Assembly: GCA_946480485.1 (NCBI GenBank) | Contig: CAMLJW010000240.1 | Location: forward strand, 1-7,840 | DNA: 7,840 bases | Direction: 5' to 3' | DNA from: an uncultured Streptomyces sp. | GTDB taxonomy: Bacteria; Actinomycetota; Actinomycetes; Streptomycetales; Streptomycetaceae | Shown: piece by piece, positions 1 through 6,195 of the stretch | Position numbering within the stretch: position 1 is the stretch's first letter | Layout of the letters: each line of letters opens with the position of its first letter | The notes under the pieces: model-generated | Databases searched by the model: none | Seen by the model: the letters and a program-made list of their open reading frames with translations, nothing else | Told to the model about the DNA's origin: nothing | Made by a program: the position numbers and the translations under genes

Positions 1-320
1 TCCTGCCGCGAGGTGTGCTGTGCGTCGCTCTCGGCCTGCTCTGGCTCGCTCTCGCGCTGTGCGCCGAGCCCGCGGAAGGGGTTGCCCTCGGCCGGAGTCA
101 CACGCCAGAAGGTTTCTTGCATCGCCTTAAACTGACGATGCGTCGGATTGAGGCCCGTGTGCTTGATCGTCCAGACCTCAACTGGCAGACATTCACCATC
201 AGTTGGCTGTGCCCGCGCCCCGCACGTGATGCACTCGGCGGAGTACATACCTTCCGGCGCCCCCTCGGCGGTTTCCGGCCCCAGCGTCCATTCGGCCGCT
301 CGGATGATCGAGCGCGTCAT
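1..320 (-). CDS. DUF7848-like small protein, C-terminus cut by window edge
   Basis: The frame opens at an ATG whose first bases overlap the TGA of the upstream gene (ATGA), so translation is probably coupled. It stays open for 106 codons to the left edge of the window, where the stop is missing. The start MTRSIIRAAEW, a central CITCG Cys pair followed by a third Cys about 10 residues later, and a later VWTIKHTGLNPTH stretch match, from memory, the small actinobacterial family called DUF7848. Members are usually about 75-80 residues; this one continues into a polar Glu/Gln/Ser-rich tail. The Cys residues could bind a metal, but only one clear CxxC is visible. Function is unknown. It is the last visible gene of the small-gene operon downstream of the XRE-TPR regulator. 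Confidence 0.8.
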   Translation of the reverse strand, partial: MTRSIIRAAEWTLGPETAEGAPEGMYSAECITCGARAQPTDGECLPVEVWTIKHTGLNPTHRQFKAMQETFWRVTPAEGNPFRGLGAQRESEPEQAESDAQHTSRQ

Positions 321-487
321 TGCGTCCCCTTCGGCGGTTTGGCTGCGGTGCCGGTGCAGCGCGGGCAGGTGCAAGGCGGGTACTGGCTGCCGACATCGGG
401 CTGACCCGCAGGCTTCACGGTCCTGCGTCGCCGGACCTGAGTGCGCGCGCCCGACTCCGGATTGATCTTGTAAACGGCGAGAGTCAT
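317..487 (-). CDS. Small Cys-containing protein, 56 aa, function unknown
   Basis: ATG at 487 follows the stop of the upstream gene by 10 bases; a purine-rich AAAGGGGG lies about 15-20 bases upstream. The stop TGA overlaps the ATG of the next gene in an ATGA. The protein starts MTLAVYKINPESG, has a basic run (VRRRRTVK, about residues 18-25) and ends with a compact Cys cluster CTCPRC at residues 39-44, then a short Lys/Pro-rich tail. The Cys cluster could bind zinc, but three cysteines are fewer than a normal zinc ribbon needs, so it may pair with a partner. Evidence that it is real is the tight packing on both sides and the protein-like composition. I do not recognise a named family beyond small Streptomyces proteins found beside DUF7848 genes. 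Confidence 0.75.
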   Translation of the reverse strand: MTLAVYKINPESGARTQVRRRRTVKPAGQPDVGSQYPPCTCPRCTGTAAKPPKGTQ

Positions 488-497
488 GCCCACGTGA

Positions 498-680
498 TCA
501 CGCCCCCTTTCCAGACGCCTCGCACAGCGTCTTGACCAGGACGTCGCGCGTCACGCACCGGACGCCCACCGCACAGTGGGCGCACGCCGTAGCGTGCTTC
601 AACAGCGCCTGAAACGCGGGGTGTCGGGTTCCCACGTCGATGCTCTCGGCGCCCTCTTGGGCGCGTTCGTGGGCGATCAC
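498..680 (-). CDS. Small Cys-rich protein, 60 aa, function unknown
   Basis: The GTG start at 680 overlaps the TGA stop of the upstream gene in a GTGA, a classic coupling arrangement, and GGGGGCGAGG lies just upstream as a ribosome binding site. The protein starts MIAHERAQEG and carries cysteines at residues 33, 36, 42 and 53 (CAHC, then C, then C), a spacing compatible with a small zinc site. The frame is open upstream to 1016 (172 codons), but the upstream part lies over the preceding gene and has a low-complexity Arg/Gly/Ala composition, so I treat it as shadow. A GTG at 701 is a second possible start. Cys-containing C-terminal modules of this kind are common in small Streptomyces regulatory-operon proteins; no function is assigned. 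Confidence 0.7.
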   Translation of the reverse strand: MIAHERAQEGAESIDVGTRHPAFQALLKHATACAHCAVGVRCVTRDVLVKTLCEASGKGA

Positions 681-952
681 TGCCTCGCCCCCGTCCGCCA
701 CTCCTCGCCCAGCGAGGCGAGCACGTACGGCCGGACCGTGACCGGCGCGTGCCGGGCCCTGTGCCTGCGCGCTGCGCGCAGCCGCGCCCCCCACACGTCC
801 GGCGACGGCACCGCGGTTACCAGGCGGGGCGCTGAGGGCGCTACGGCGCGCCGGTGCTTGCCGGGGGTGCGTCGCCCTAACAGGGCCTCTCTCACTCGTT
901 CGAGTAGCCGTGATACGAACATGGTGGCTGCCTGCTCTCTCAGGTGGTCCAT
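677..952 (-). CDS. Small basic protein ending in a VRPYVLA motif, 91 aa, unknown
   Basis: First gene after the XRE-TPR regulator. The first half is helical and basic (VSRLLERVREALLGRR), the middle is Ala/Pro/Arg-rich, and the end carries VRPYVLASLGEEW. I recall the VRPYVLA motif from short hypothetical Streptomyces proteins in the same position beside XRE regulators. The start is uncertain: ATG at 991 gives 104 residues, ATG at 952 gives 91 (GGGGG just upstream, and MDxLR is a usual beginning), and ATG at 922 has a better-spaced AGGCAG. Codon 25 is TTA (878-880), rare in this GC-rich DNA, so translation may depend on the bldA tRNA. The stop overlaps the next gene's GTG by 4 bases. Function is unknown. 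Confidence 0.65.
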   Translation of the reverse strand: MDHLREQAATMFVSRLLERVREALLGRRTPGKHRRAVAPSAPRLVTAVPSPDVWGARLRAARRHRARHAPVTVRPYVLASLGEEWRTGARQ

Positions 953-1053
953 GCCCCCGGCCGTTCCAGCGGTGCGGGGGTCCTTTTGCATCCGTCCAGC
1001 GAACTGGGCGAGACACGAGAGAGACAGGGACGCAACGGCCTAGTTTTGTGGCC

Positions 1054-2265
1054 TTAGTTGGCCATGCCCAGGAACTCAGCGAGGCGACGCAGGCCGGGCG
1101 GATGGTTAGGTCCTGCCCAAAGGTCGCTGACGATGGCGACGGCTAGCGTGTGATGCCGCATCCATGCCGGGGCAATCTGTCGCAGCCTTTCAAGGGCCTT
1201 GACGGCACCTGCCGCATTACCTAGGTCGGTGTGGGCGCGTGCCACGTCGAGCAGTAGCCACGTGCGCCACGAGGGGGGCGTGTCGGCACTGAGGCGCATC
1301 CCCTTTGCGAGGCTCAATGCCTCTTCCGGCCGCCCGTGCTGAACGGCCAGACGGACGCGCTCAATGCGTACGGATGAGCGACTGAAGACAGAGACCATTT
1401 TCCCGTTTTCCGGCTGTGGAAGCGTGGCTAGCCGACGCGTCGCATTCTCCGCGGTGGTCATCATTTCGCTGGCTTTGTCGTAGTCGCCGGACCGCGCGGC
1501 GCTTGTTGCCGCCGACATGAGCAAGCCACCCCACACGCGGACTCCCTCAGCGGTATCACCGTGTTCCCGCTCCACCGAATCCGCGGCATGGACGGCTAGA
1601 CTCTCGGCATCATCGAGCCGGTTTTGCCGCTGATAGTTCCAGGCAACGGAATTCGAGATCATGCCCGGTAGCAACGGGTCCGAGGAATCGGAGGCGGCAT
1701 TCATGGCGCGCTCAAGAGCACTCAGCGCAAGGTCAATCTTCCCCAGGCGGATTGCCAAGTGCCCGGCCAGTTGAAGTGACTTGCCCAGTGCAGCCTGCCC
1801 CGCGGCTCTTTCGTCGGCAGTACCCACAAAGGCAGCGAAGCGAGAGTCAGCAATGATGCCGGGCAACACGTCCATGAGGCGCCCGAATTCGGCATCGTGG
1901 TAAAGGGTCCAGCCGTCGGAAATCTCGCGACGCAATAGCGGCAGTGACAGCCTTTCAACGGCGAACGGTTCCGGGGGCGGAGCGAATAGCGGCGGCATGA
2001 TCGCTCGGCGTACAGCTACCAACTGCGGGGGGTCTGCCTCGCCGTTGGACGGCACGCCAGGGGGGTCTCCTAGTAGGGCCGTCAGCTCGACGCCCAGGCC
2101 GCGCGACAGAGCATGCAGGGTCGGCAGGCGCGCGCTGTGCTTCCGCTTCTGCTCCAGCTTGCGCACTACGTCAACGGACACGTCGGACCGCTCGGCCAAC
2201 CCCTCTTGCGTGAGGTCCGCGAGGCGGCGCAGGCGCGCCACGCGGTCGCCCAGGTGCTCACTCAT
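1054..2265 (-). CDS. XRE-family HTH regulator with C-terminal TPR-like region
   Basis: 403 residues. Residues about 5-65 form an XRE/Cro-type helix-turn-helix: LGDRVARLRRLADLTQEGLA is the first helix pair and VSVDVVRKLEQ the recognition helix, followed by LPTLHALSRGLGVELTALL. From about residue 150 to the end there are repeated Ala/Leu-rich amphipathic helices (for example LAIRLGKIDLALSALERAM, and ARAHTDLGNAAGAVKALERL), as in tetratricopeptide repeats. This domain order is very common in Streptomyces, where the TPR part is thought to bind a ligand or peptide. The ATG at 2265 lacks a clear Shine-Dalgarno sequence, so the message may be leaderless. It precedes the small-gene operon by about 100 bases and may control it. 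Stop is TAA. DNA targets and ligand are unknown. Confidence 0.9.
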   Translation of the reverse strand: MSEHLGDRVARLRRLADLTQEGLAERSDVSVDVVRKLEQKRKHSARLPTLHALSRGLGVELTALLGDPPGVPSNGEADPPQLVAVRRAIMPPLFAPPPEPFAVERLSLPLLRREISDGWTLYHDAEFGRLMDVLPGIIADSRFAAFVGTADERAAGQAALGKSLQLAGHLAIRLGKIDLALSALERAMNAASDSSDPLLPGMISNSVAWNYQRQNRLDDAESLAVHAADSVEREHGDTAEGVRVWGGLLMSAATSAARSGDYDKASEMMTTAENATRRLATLPQPENGKMVSVFSRSSVRIERVRLAVQHGRPEEALSLAKGMRLSADTPPSWRTWLLLDVARAHTDLGNAAGAVKALERLRQIAPAWMRHHTLAVAIVSDLWAGPNHPPGLRRLAEFLGMAN

Positions 2266-2408
2266 GCGATCGAGGTTACGCCGATGGCCGGGAGCACGTC
2301 AGCGGCCCAGCGATGGCGACACTCTGACGGCTCGTCACATAGAACACTCAGACCTGGTGCCGTAGAACGCAGAAAAGGCCCCATTCGTCCCTCGCGGCGT
2401 GAGACTTG
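2266..2408 (-). promoter_or_regulatory. Probable promoter region of the XRE-TPR regulator
   Basis: This 143-bp stretch separates the regulator ATG from the broken end of the recombinase fragment. It is less coding-like, and the open frame that crosses it (ending at 2262) has no recognisable protein content after the recombinase homology stops. It contains a short palindrome at 2325-2337 (TGACG GCT CGTCA). I cannot place -35 and -10 boxes with confidence. Confidence 0.4.
2325..2337. repeat. Short palindrome, candidate operator
   Basis: Perfect 5-bp arms TGACG and CGTCA around a 3-base centre, 60-72 bases upstream of the XRE-TPR start codon. Size and place fit an autoregulatory operator, but a palindrome this short also occurs by chance. 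Confidence 0.3.
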
Positions 2409-2882
2409 AGTAGCGTCTGTAACCGTCATCGGCTGCTTCTGGCCGTCCACCTTCTTCACCGGCCGGTGTGCCCGCAGACCTGCGTAAGCGTGCCGGGTGG
2501 CCATCGTCCGAAGGTGCTGTTGCGTGAACGGCTTGCCCGACCGGTTCACGTGCCCAGCGGCGGCCAGGGTGCGGGTGATGCTGCCCAGCGACTCACCGGC
2601 CCGCAGGCGCCGGAACAACTCACGCGGCACGGCGGACTCTTCCGGGTTCTCCACCCAATTCAGCAGGCGCCCCGTGCGCTGGTCATACTCCGGCCGGTAG
2701 CCGTGCGGCGCGACGCCCGCAGGACGCCCCTTGGCAGCCTCAGCGGCAGCCGTACGCGCCGTGCGCTTCGACACCTTGCCACTCTCGTACTCGCTGTCTA
2801 CCGCGTCTTCCAGTAGCGTGCGGCGGTCGCGTTCGTTGGACGGGTCGTAGATGCGCTCATGCGTCGTAACGAAGAATCGCAA
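2409..2882 (-). pseudogene. Large serine recombinase remnant (internal fragment)
   Basis: About 158 residues match the 'recombinase' domain that follows the catalytic domain in large serine integrases: VTTHERIYDPSNERDRRTLL at the start, DSEYESGKVSKRT, then GVAPHGYRPEYD, a variable loop, ELFRRLRAGESLGSI, and HLRTMATRHAYAGLRAH near the end. The N-terminal resolvase domain with the catalytic Ser (about 120-150 residues) is absent: homology stops at about 2882 and the frame continues into unrelated IS-derived sequence. At the other end it stops after MTVTDAT, before the zinc ribbon and coiled coil. The fragment therefore cannot recombine DNA. The frame itself is intact inside, so truncation may be fairly recent. 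It is the leftover of an integrated element or phage. Identification is by motif recall; coordinates of the breaks are good to a few codons. Confidence 0.8.
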
Positions 2883-2891
2883 GGCGGAGGG

Positions 2892-2920
2892 TCGCCCCGA
2901 TACTGGGCGTATCGGGGCGA
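2892..2920. repeat. Perfect 12-bp inverted repeat (hairpin) at the recombinase break
   Basis: The arms TCGCCCCGATAC (2892-2903) and GTATCGGGGCGA (2909-2920) are perfectly complementary around the 5-base loop TGGGC. The arms do not extend further. In RNA this would form a very stable GC-rich hairpin. It sits about 10 bases outside the point where recombinase homology ends, and downstream of the cassette on the minus strand. It may be a terminator without a T-tract (usual in actinobacteria), an end of a lost mobile element, or a recombination site. The sequence alone does not decide. Confidence 0.75.
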
Positions 2921-2959
2921 GCCCGACAACGCTGCGAGCGTGCGTGCCAGACGCCGGCT

Positions 2960-3173
2960 CGGGGTCCGTTGCCCCACACGGCCGCGGGCAGAGCCGGCTG
3001 CTGGGGTCTGCGGCCAAAGCCTTCGGGGTGCCGCATACGCCTGCGCGAGGGTGACGGACCGCCGCTGACGGCCGAGATCGGCGGTGCAACCGTTCGGGGA
3101 AGTCGCCGCTGGATTTGATGGTCTTGAAATGCGCCTCGCTCCAAAGGTTGTCGCAGACCCGTATCAGAACGCG
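2960..3173 (-). pseudogene. Decayed IS3-like transposase C-terminus
   Basis: Two pieces of an rve-type (integrase core) transposase remain. The first (3087-3173) reads RVCDNLWSEAHFKTIKSSGD followed by FPERL. It resembles the conserved DNxYSEAQFKTxKYxPDFPxRF block of actinobacterial IS3-like transposases, which carries the last catalytic acidic residue (the E of SEA). The second (about 2962-3048) reads LAQAYAA in one frame and HPEGFGRRPQQPALPAAVW in the next. Together they match the usual AYAAHPERFxRxPPxPPxLPxAAW end of the same family. The segment between the two pieces is deleted, and there is a one-base frame change between AYAA and HPE. Nothing of the N-terminal half or of orfA is visible. 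The remnant abuts the 3' end of the GT20 gene by about 16 bases. Confidence 0.7.
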
Positions 3174-3189
3174 GGCGCCGCACGCGCTG

Positions 3190-4587
3190 TCACAGGCGGA
3201 AGACCGCCTCGAGCCACCGCTCGGCGTTCTCCGACCGCAGGAGCGCGTGCCGTTCGGCAACGCTGCCGCTCCTGGCCTCGGTGCCTGCCCGCAGAGCTTC
3301 CTCCATCGCGCGACTGGTCTGGTCGATATCGAACGGGTCGAGGGTGTATGCGAGAGTGCCGAGTTGTTCATGCACGCCCGCATTGGCGGACAGCAGCAGC
3401 GAGGCATTGTCGCCAAGGAGGTACGCGGCCTCCTTCGCGAACAGATTGAGGCCGTCGTACGTGGAGTTGATGACCGCGGCGGTACTCATCAGCAGCGCGG
3501 CGACGACGCAGTTCCGGGAGTCACGCCCCTTGCCGGGCTGGAGGAGTGTGGCCGCATCCCGGTCCGGTGTACCGAAGCGCTCGTTGATGCGGCGGACTGC
3601 CTCTTCGGTGGCTCGCTGATAAGCCGCGTGCCGTCCCGCGGCACGGCTGGGCGGTGTGGCGACGGCGACGAACCAGCACTCCTGCGCCAGCCGCGGGCTG
3701 CGCTCCAGGGCGGCTTCGTAGGCGGCGAAGCCGCGGGGCATGTTCTTCCACAGGTCGATCCGGTCGGCCCGTACCATCACGCGTCGACCGGCCGCCATGC
3801 CTGCCAGCCGCTCCGTCCAGGCCGCGGTCGCGGGCTCGCCCACCATCGCATCGAGTACCTCGACGTCCAGGGGAAACGGCACGGAGACCAGGTGGGTGGT
3901 GTGCCCGCGGTGGGTGACGGTGTCGCCGTCGATCGTGGCCCCCGGCAGGAACCTGGCGCAGCAGGCAAGGAAGGCTTCCGACCAGCGCCGGGCGTGGAAC
4001 CCGACGACATCGCACATGAGCAGGGATTCCAGGATCCGGGTACGGATGTGCCTCGGCAGGACGGTGAAGTAGTCCGGTTCGCACCATGGGGTGCCCAGGA
4101 AGTAGGTGAGCTTGCTGTTCCTGGCCACTTGCTGGGAGGCCAGGAACTCGGGGACCAGCATGAGGTGCGGGTCGTTGAGCAGGATCAACTCGTCCGCGCT
4201 GTTGGCGGAACGTTCCGTGAGCCGTTTCGCATACAGCCGGTTCACGGTCTCGTACCCCGTCCAGGCGTCGCTCAGCGCAGTGTCAAAGACGGGTTCGCTC
4301 GACGTGTCGTGCATGTAGTGCAGAAGGCCGAGCAGCAGTTGGATCGACACCGTGTCGTAATGGCGGCGGCGCAGCTCCTCGTCCAGTCCCACCGGGTGCA
4401 GCACGATATCGCCGTCCAGGGTGACCGAATCGGCCAGGTCGGCGCCCGGAGGCGCCGTGAAGATCCACTCCCCGCCGTGCTTGTTGAGCAGCTCGATCAG
4501 CATGGGCACGAGACCACCGGGCGAGCGCGGGTTGAGCTGCCCGCCTTCCCAGCGCGGGCAGCTGTTGCTGCAGGTCAGTATCTTCAT
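3190..4587 (-). CDS. GT20 glycosyltransferase, BexG2/OtsA-like (predicted 2-thiotrehalose-6-phosphate synthase)
   Basis: 465 residues from the ATG at 4587, chosen for GGAG 8 bases upstream; the frame is open back to an ATG at 4620 that lacks this signal. By eye it follows OtsA (trehalose-6-phosphate synthase) end to end: N-terminal SPGGLVPML loop (22-30), LHY (89-91), AWTGYETVNRLYAKRL (108-123), NDPHL (138-142, for OtsA HDYHL), DVVGFHARRW (193-202), nucleotide-sugar site ADRIDLWKN with Arg276 and Lys281, RINERFG (333-339) and DGLNLFAKE (378-386). Differences in the acceptor part: SNR becomes SNS at residue 9, the Trp before FHY is Leu, and the His of FLHxP is Gly (165). Known GT20 enzymes join a UDP/GDP-sugar to a hexose phosphate. 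Beside a ThiG homologue, the best model is BexG2, which joins UDP-glucose to 2-thioglucose 6-phosphate. Ordinary OtsA, or a VldE-like pseudo-glycosyltransferase, are alternatives. Last gene of the cassette. Confidence 0.85.
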   Translation of the reverse strand: MKILTCSNSCPRWEGGQLNPRSPGGLVPMLIELLNKHGGEWIFTAPPGADLADSVTLDGDIVLHPVGLDEELRRRHYDTVSIQLLLGLLHYMHDTSSEPVFDTALSDAWTGYETVNRLYAKRLTERSANSADELILLNDPHLMLVPEFLASQQVARNSKLTYFLGTPWCEPDYFTVLPRHIRTRILESLLMCDVVGFHARRWSEAFLACCARFLPGATIDGDTVTHRGHTTHLVSVPFPLDVEVLDAMVGEPATAAWTERLAGMAAGRRVMVRADRIDLWKNMPRGFAAYEAALERSPRLAQECWFVAVATPPSRAAGRHAAYQRATEEAVRRINERFGTPDRDAATLLQPGKGRDSRNCVVAALLMSTAAVINSTYDGLNLFAKEAAYLLGDNASLLLSANAGVHEQLGTLAYTLDPFDIDQTSRAMEEALRAGTEARSGSVAERHALLRSENAERWLEAVFRL

Positions 4588-4764
4588 GTCAGATTCTCCA
4601 GTTCGCGGCGCGAGGCCCACGGAGGGCGCGGACAGGGGGCGGGTCGCTCGGCAAGACGATGGGAGATCGGTGCCGGCGAGTCCGATGTCAGACGGGCGAT
4701 GGGGTCCACTCCGGGGCTACGGTGTGTCTCTCGGCGGCCTGGGGACGCTCCGTGAGCACGTGTG
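4588..4764. other. Spacer between the MFS and GT20 genes
   Basis: 177 bp. Apart from the GGAG ribosome binding site of the GT20 gene near its left end, I see no gene, clear promoter or strong hairpin. The gap is long for an operon, so a weak internal promoter is possible. Confidence 0.4.
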
Positions 4765-6015
4765 TCAGTTTCGGACGCGGCGTGCCTCCACGAGCGCGAG
4801 CGAGATCAACGCCGCGGCGCACAGGCCCAGGACGGAGTAGTCCCATGTGTCGGGAAGCACGGCAGCGAGGGGGGCGATCACTACGGCGGCCGATCCCATC
4901 GCCGCTTCACCGATCCCCTCGACACGAGAGCGCAGCGCATCCGGGACAGAGCTGGTCAACATTGCGCTGCCGCCGACCACTCCGGCGTTCCAGCCAAGTC
5001 CTGCCAGCACGAGATGGGCGGTCGTCAGCGGTGTTGCGTGACCTTCGCTGAAGGCTCCTAGAACACAAGCCACCAGGGAGACGACGGCCCCGGCGAGCAC
5101 TATCCGTACAGGCCCGTGTCGGTCGGCCAGCCGACCGGTGAGGGGAGCCGGGGCGAACATCCCCACGACGTGCAGGGCGACCAGGTACCCGACGGCGCCG
5201 TGCCCGGCACCGTGTTGGGTGAGGTGTACTGGTGTGATCGTCATGATGCCGACCATGACGAAGCTGGTCCCCGCCAGCGCGCTCAGAGCGACCAAGGTGG
5301 CCGACTCACGAAGCGCGGCCGAGAGTCGGACTCGGCTCCGGACTTGCCGTATGCCAGGGGTCAGCACGCGCGCGGCTCGGCCCAGAAAGGGTGTTCGCGG
5401 CGTCGATCCTGCGGTCAGGAGCAGGGCGGAACAGCTGAATGCGCCCAAGGCGACCAGGTACGGGCCGGAGAGCTCCGGCAGTCCCACTGCCCGCGCGGCC
5501 GAGCTGCTGGGGCCGAGCAACAGCGGGCTTGCCACCGCACCGAACGCGGTGGCTAAGAACACCACGCCCAGCGCTCTTCCCCGGCTGCCCTCCGCAACCG
5601 CCTGGGCTGCCGCGTAGCGGATCAGAAAGATGGACGCATTGGCGGTCCCGAGCAGCGTGCTGCCGACGAGCATCACCGGCAAGTTGTCCTGATACGTGGC
5701 GAGCACCACGATCGCGGCGCCCACGGCGCCCAGCAACAGCCCGAGGGCCAGGCCCCGTCCTCGGTGGCCGCGGGCGGCCTGGTGCGACACCACGATCGCG
5801 CCCAGGGCCGAGCCGGTCAGGTGCAGGGCCACCGGAAGGCCGGCCACGGAAGCCGTGCCGGCCAGTTCCGTGGCCAGCAACGTTCCGGCCGTTCCGCCGG
5901 CTGCCAGCCCGAGGCTGGCCAAAGCGGCGGCCCCGGCGAGGAACGCTGGAATTCCCTTCCATGGGTTGTCCGGCTCGGTGACGAGTGCGAGTTCGCTCAA
6001 GGAAGTGGCGCTCAC
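4765..6015 (-). CDS. MFS transporter, probable exporter of the cassette product
   Basis: 416 residues from the GTG at 6015, chosen for GGAG 7 bases upstream; the frame is open to an ATG at 6072 (435 residues), but the extra 19 residues are polar and that ATG has a poor ribosome site. The protein has about 12 hydrophobic segments in two halves, joined by a basic central loop (about 205-235, with RTPFLGRAARV and RQVRSRVRL). The Major Facilitator loop motif is clear in the second half as GRLADRHG (294-301) and weak in the first (SHQAARGHRGRG, about 77-88). No substrate signature is visible. Sitting between a ThiG homologue and a GT20 enzyme, it most likely exports the sugar product or gives self-protection. 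Codon 154 is TTA (5554-5556), suggesting bldA dependence. Stop TGA; the GT20 gene starts 177 bp further on. Confidence 0.88.
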   Translation of the reverse strand: MSATSLSELALVTEPDNPWKGIPAFLAGAAALASLGLAAGGTAGTLLATELAGTASVAGLPVALHLTGSALGAIVVSHQAARGHRGRGLALGLLLGAVGAAIVVLATYQDNLPVMLVGSTLLGTANASIFLIRYAAAQAVAEGSRGRALGVVFLATAFGAVASPLLLGPSSSAARAVGLPELSGPYLVALGAFSCSALLLTAGSTPRTPFLGRAARVLTPGIRQVRSRVRLSAALRESATLVALSALAGTSFVMVGIMTITPVHLTQHGAGHGAVGYLVALHVVGMFAPAPLTGRLADRHGPVRIVLAGAVVSLVACVLGAFSEGHATPLTTAHLVLAGLGWNAGVVGGSAMLTSSVPDALRSRVEGIGEAAMGSAAVVIAPLAAVLPDTWDYSVLGLCAAALISLALVEARRVRN

Positions 6016-6082
6016 GGACCGGCTCCGATAGTGCGGCTGTCTGCACAGCGGATCAGCATCAAGGTCATCCATTCGTCCGCCG

Positions 6083-6116
6083 ACCGAATCCCGGCGTTCA
6101 CCGAATCCCGGAGTTC
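6083..6116. repeat. 17-bp tandem duplication upstream of the MFS gene
   Basis: Two copies stand head to tail: ACCGAATCCCGGCGTTC (6083-6099) and ACCGAATCCCGGAGTTC (6100-6116), differing at one base. They lie in the 180-bp spacer between the ThiG-like stop and the MFS GTG. A duplication in the leader could be a pair of binding sites or simply replication slippage. Confidence 0.7.
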
Positions 6117-6195
6117 ACGGCTGGCCGGTGCGATCGACAGCTTGGGTGCGCGCCGGCCCGAGGCCCTCCAGCTGCGTGTCCTTCGGGCAGGATTC

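Noticed and set aside
498..1016. A 172-codon minus-strand frame
   Set aside because: Only its last 60 codons look like protein; the rest overlaps the gene at 677-952 in another frame and has shadow-like composition.
2892..2920. A standard Rho-independent terminator
   Set aside because: No T-tract follows the hairpin on either strand, so I list it as an inverted repeat with a terminator as one possibility.
2262..3416. A single 384-codon minus-strand frame covering the recombinase homology
   Set aside because: The first 80 codons are a shadow of the GT20 gene, the next 100 are IS debris, and only 2409-2882 resembles a recombinase. It is a chance fusion of frames, not one protein.
3115..4755. 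A 546-codon plus-strand frame
   Set aside because: It lies antisense to the GT20 gene, with low-complexity Gly/Arg/Val/Gln composition and no recognisable motif. This is a usual effect of high GC.
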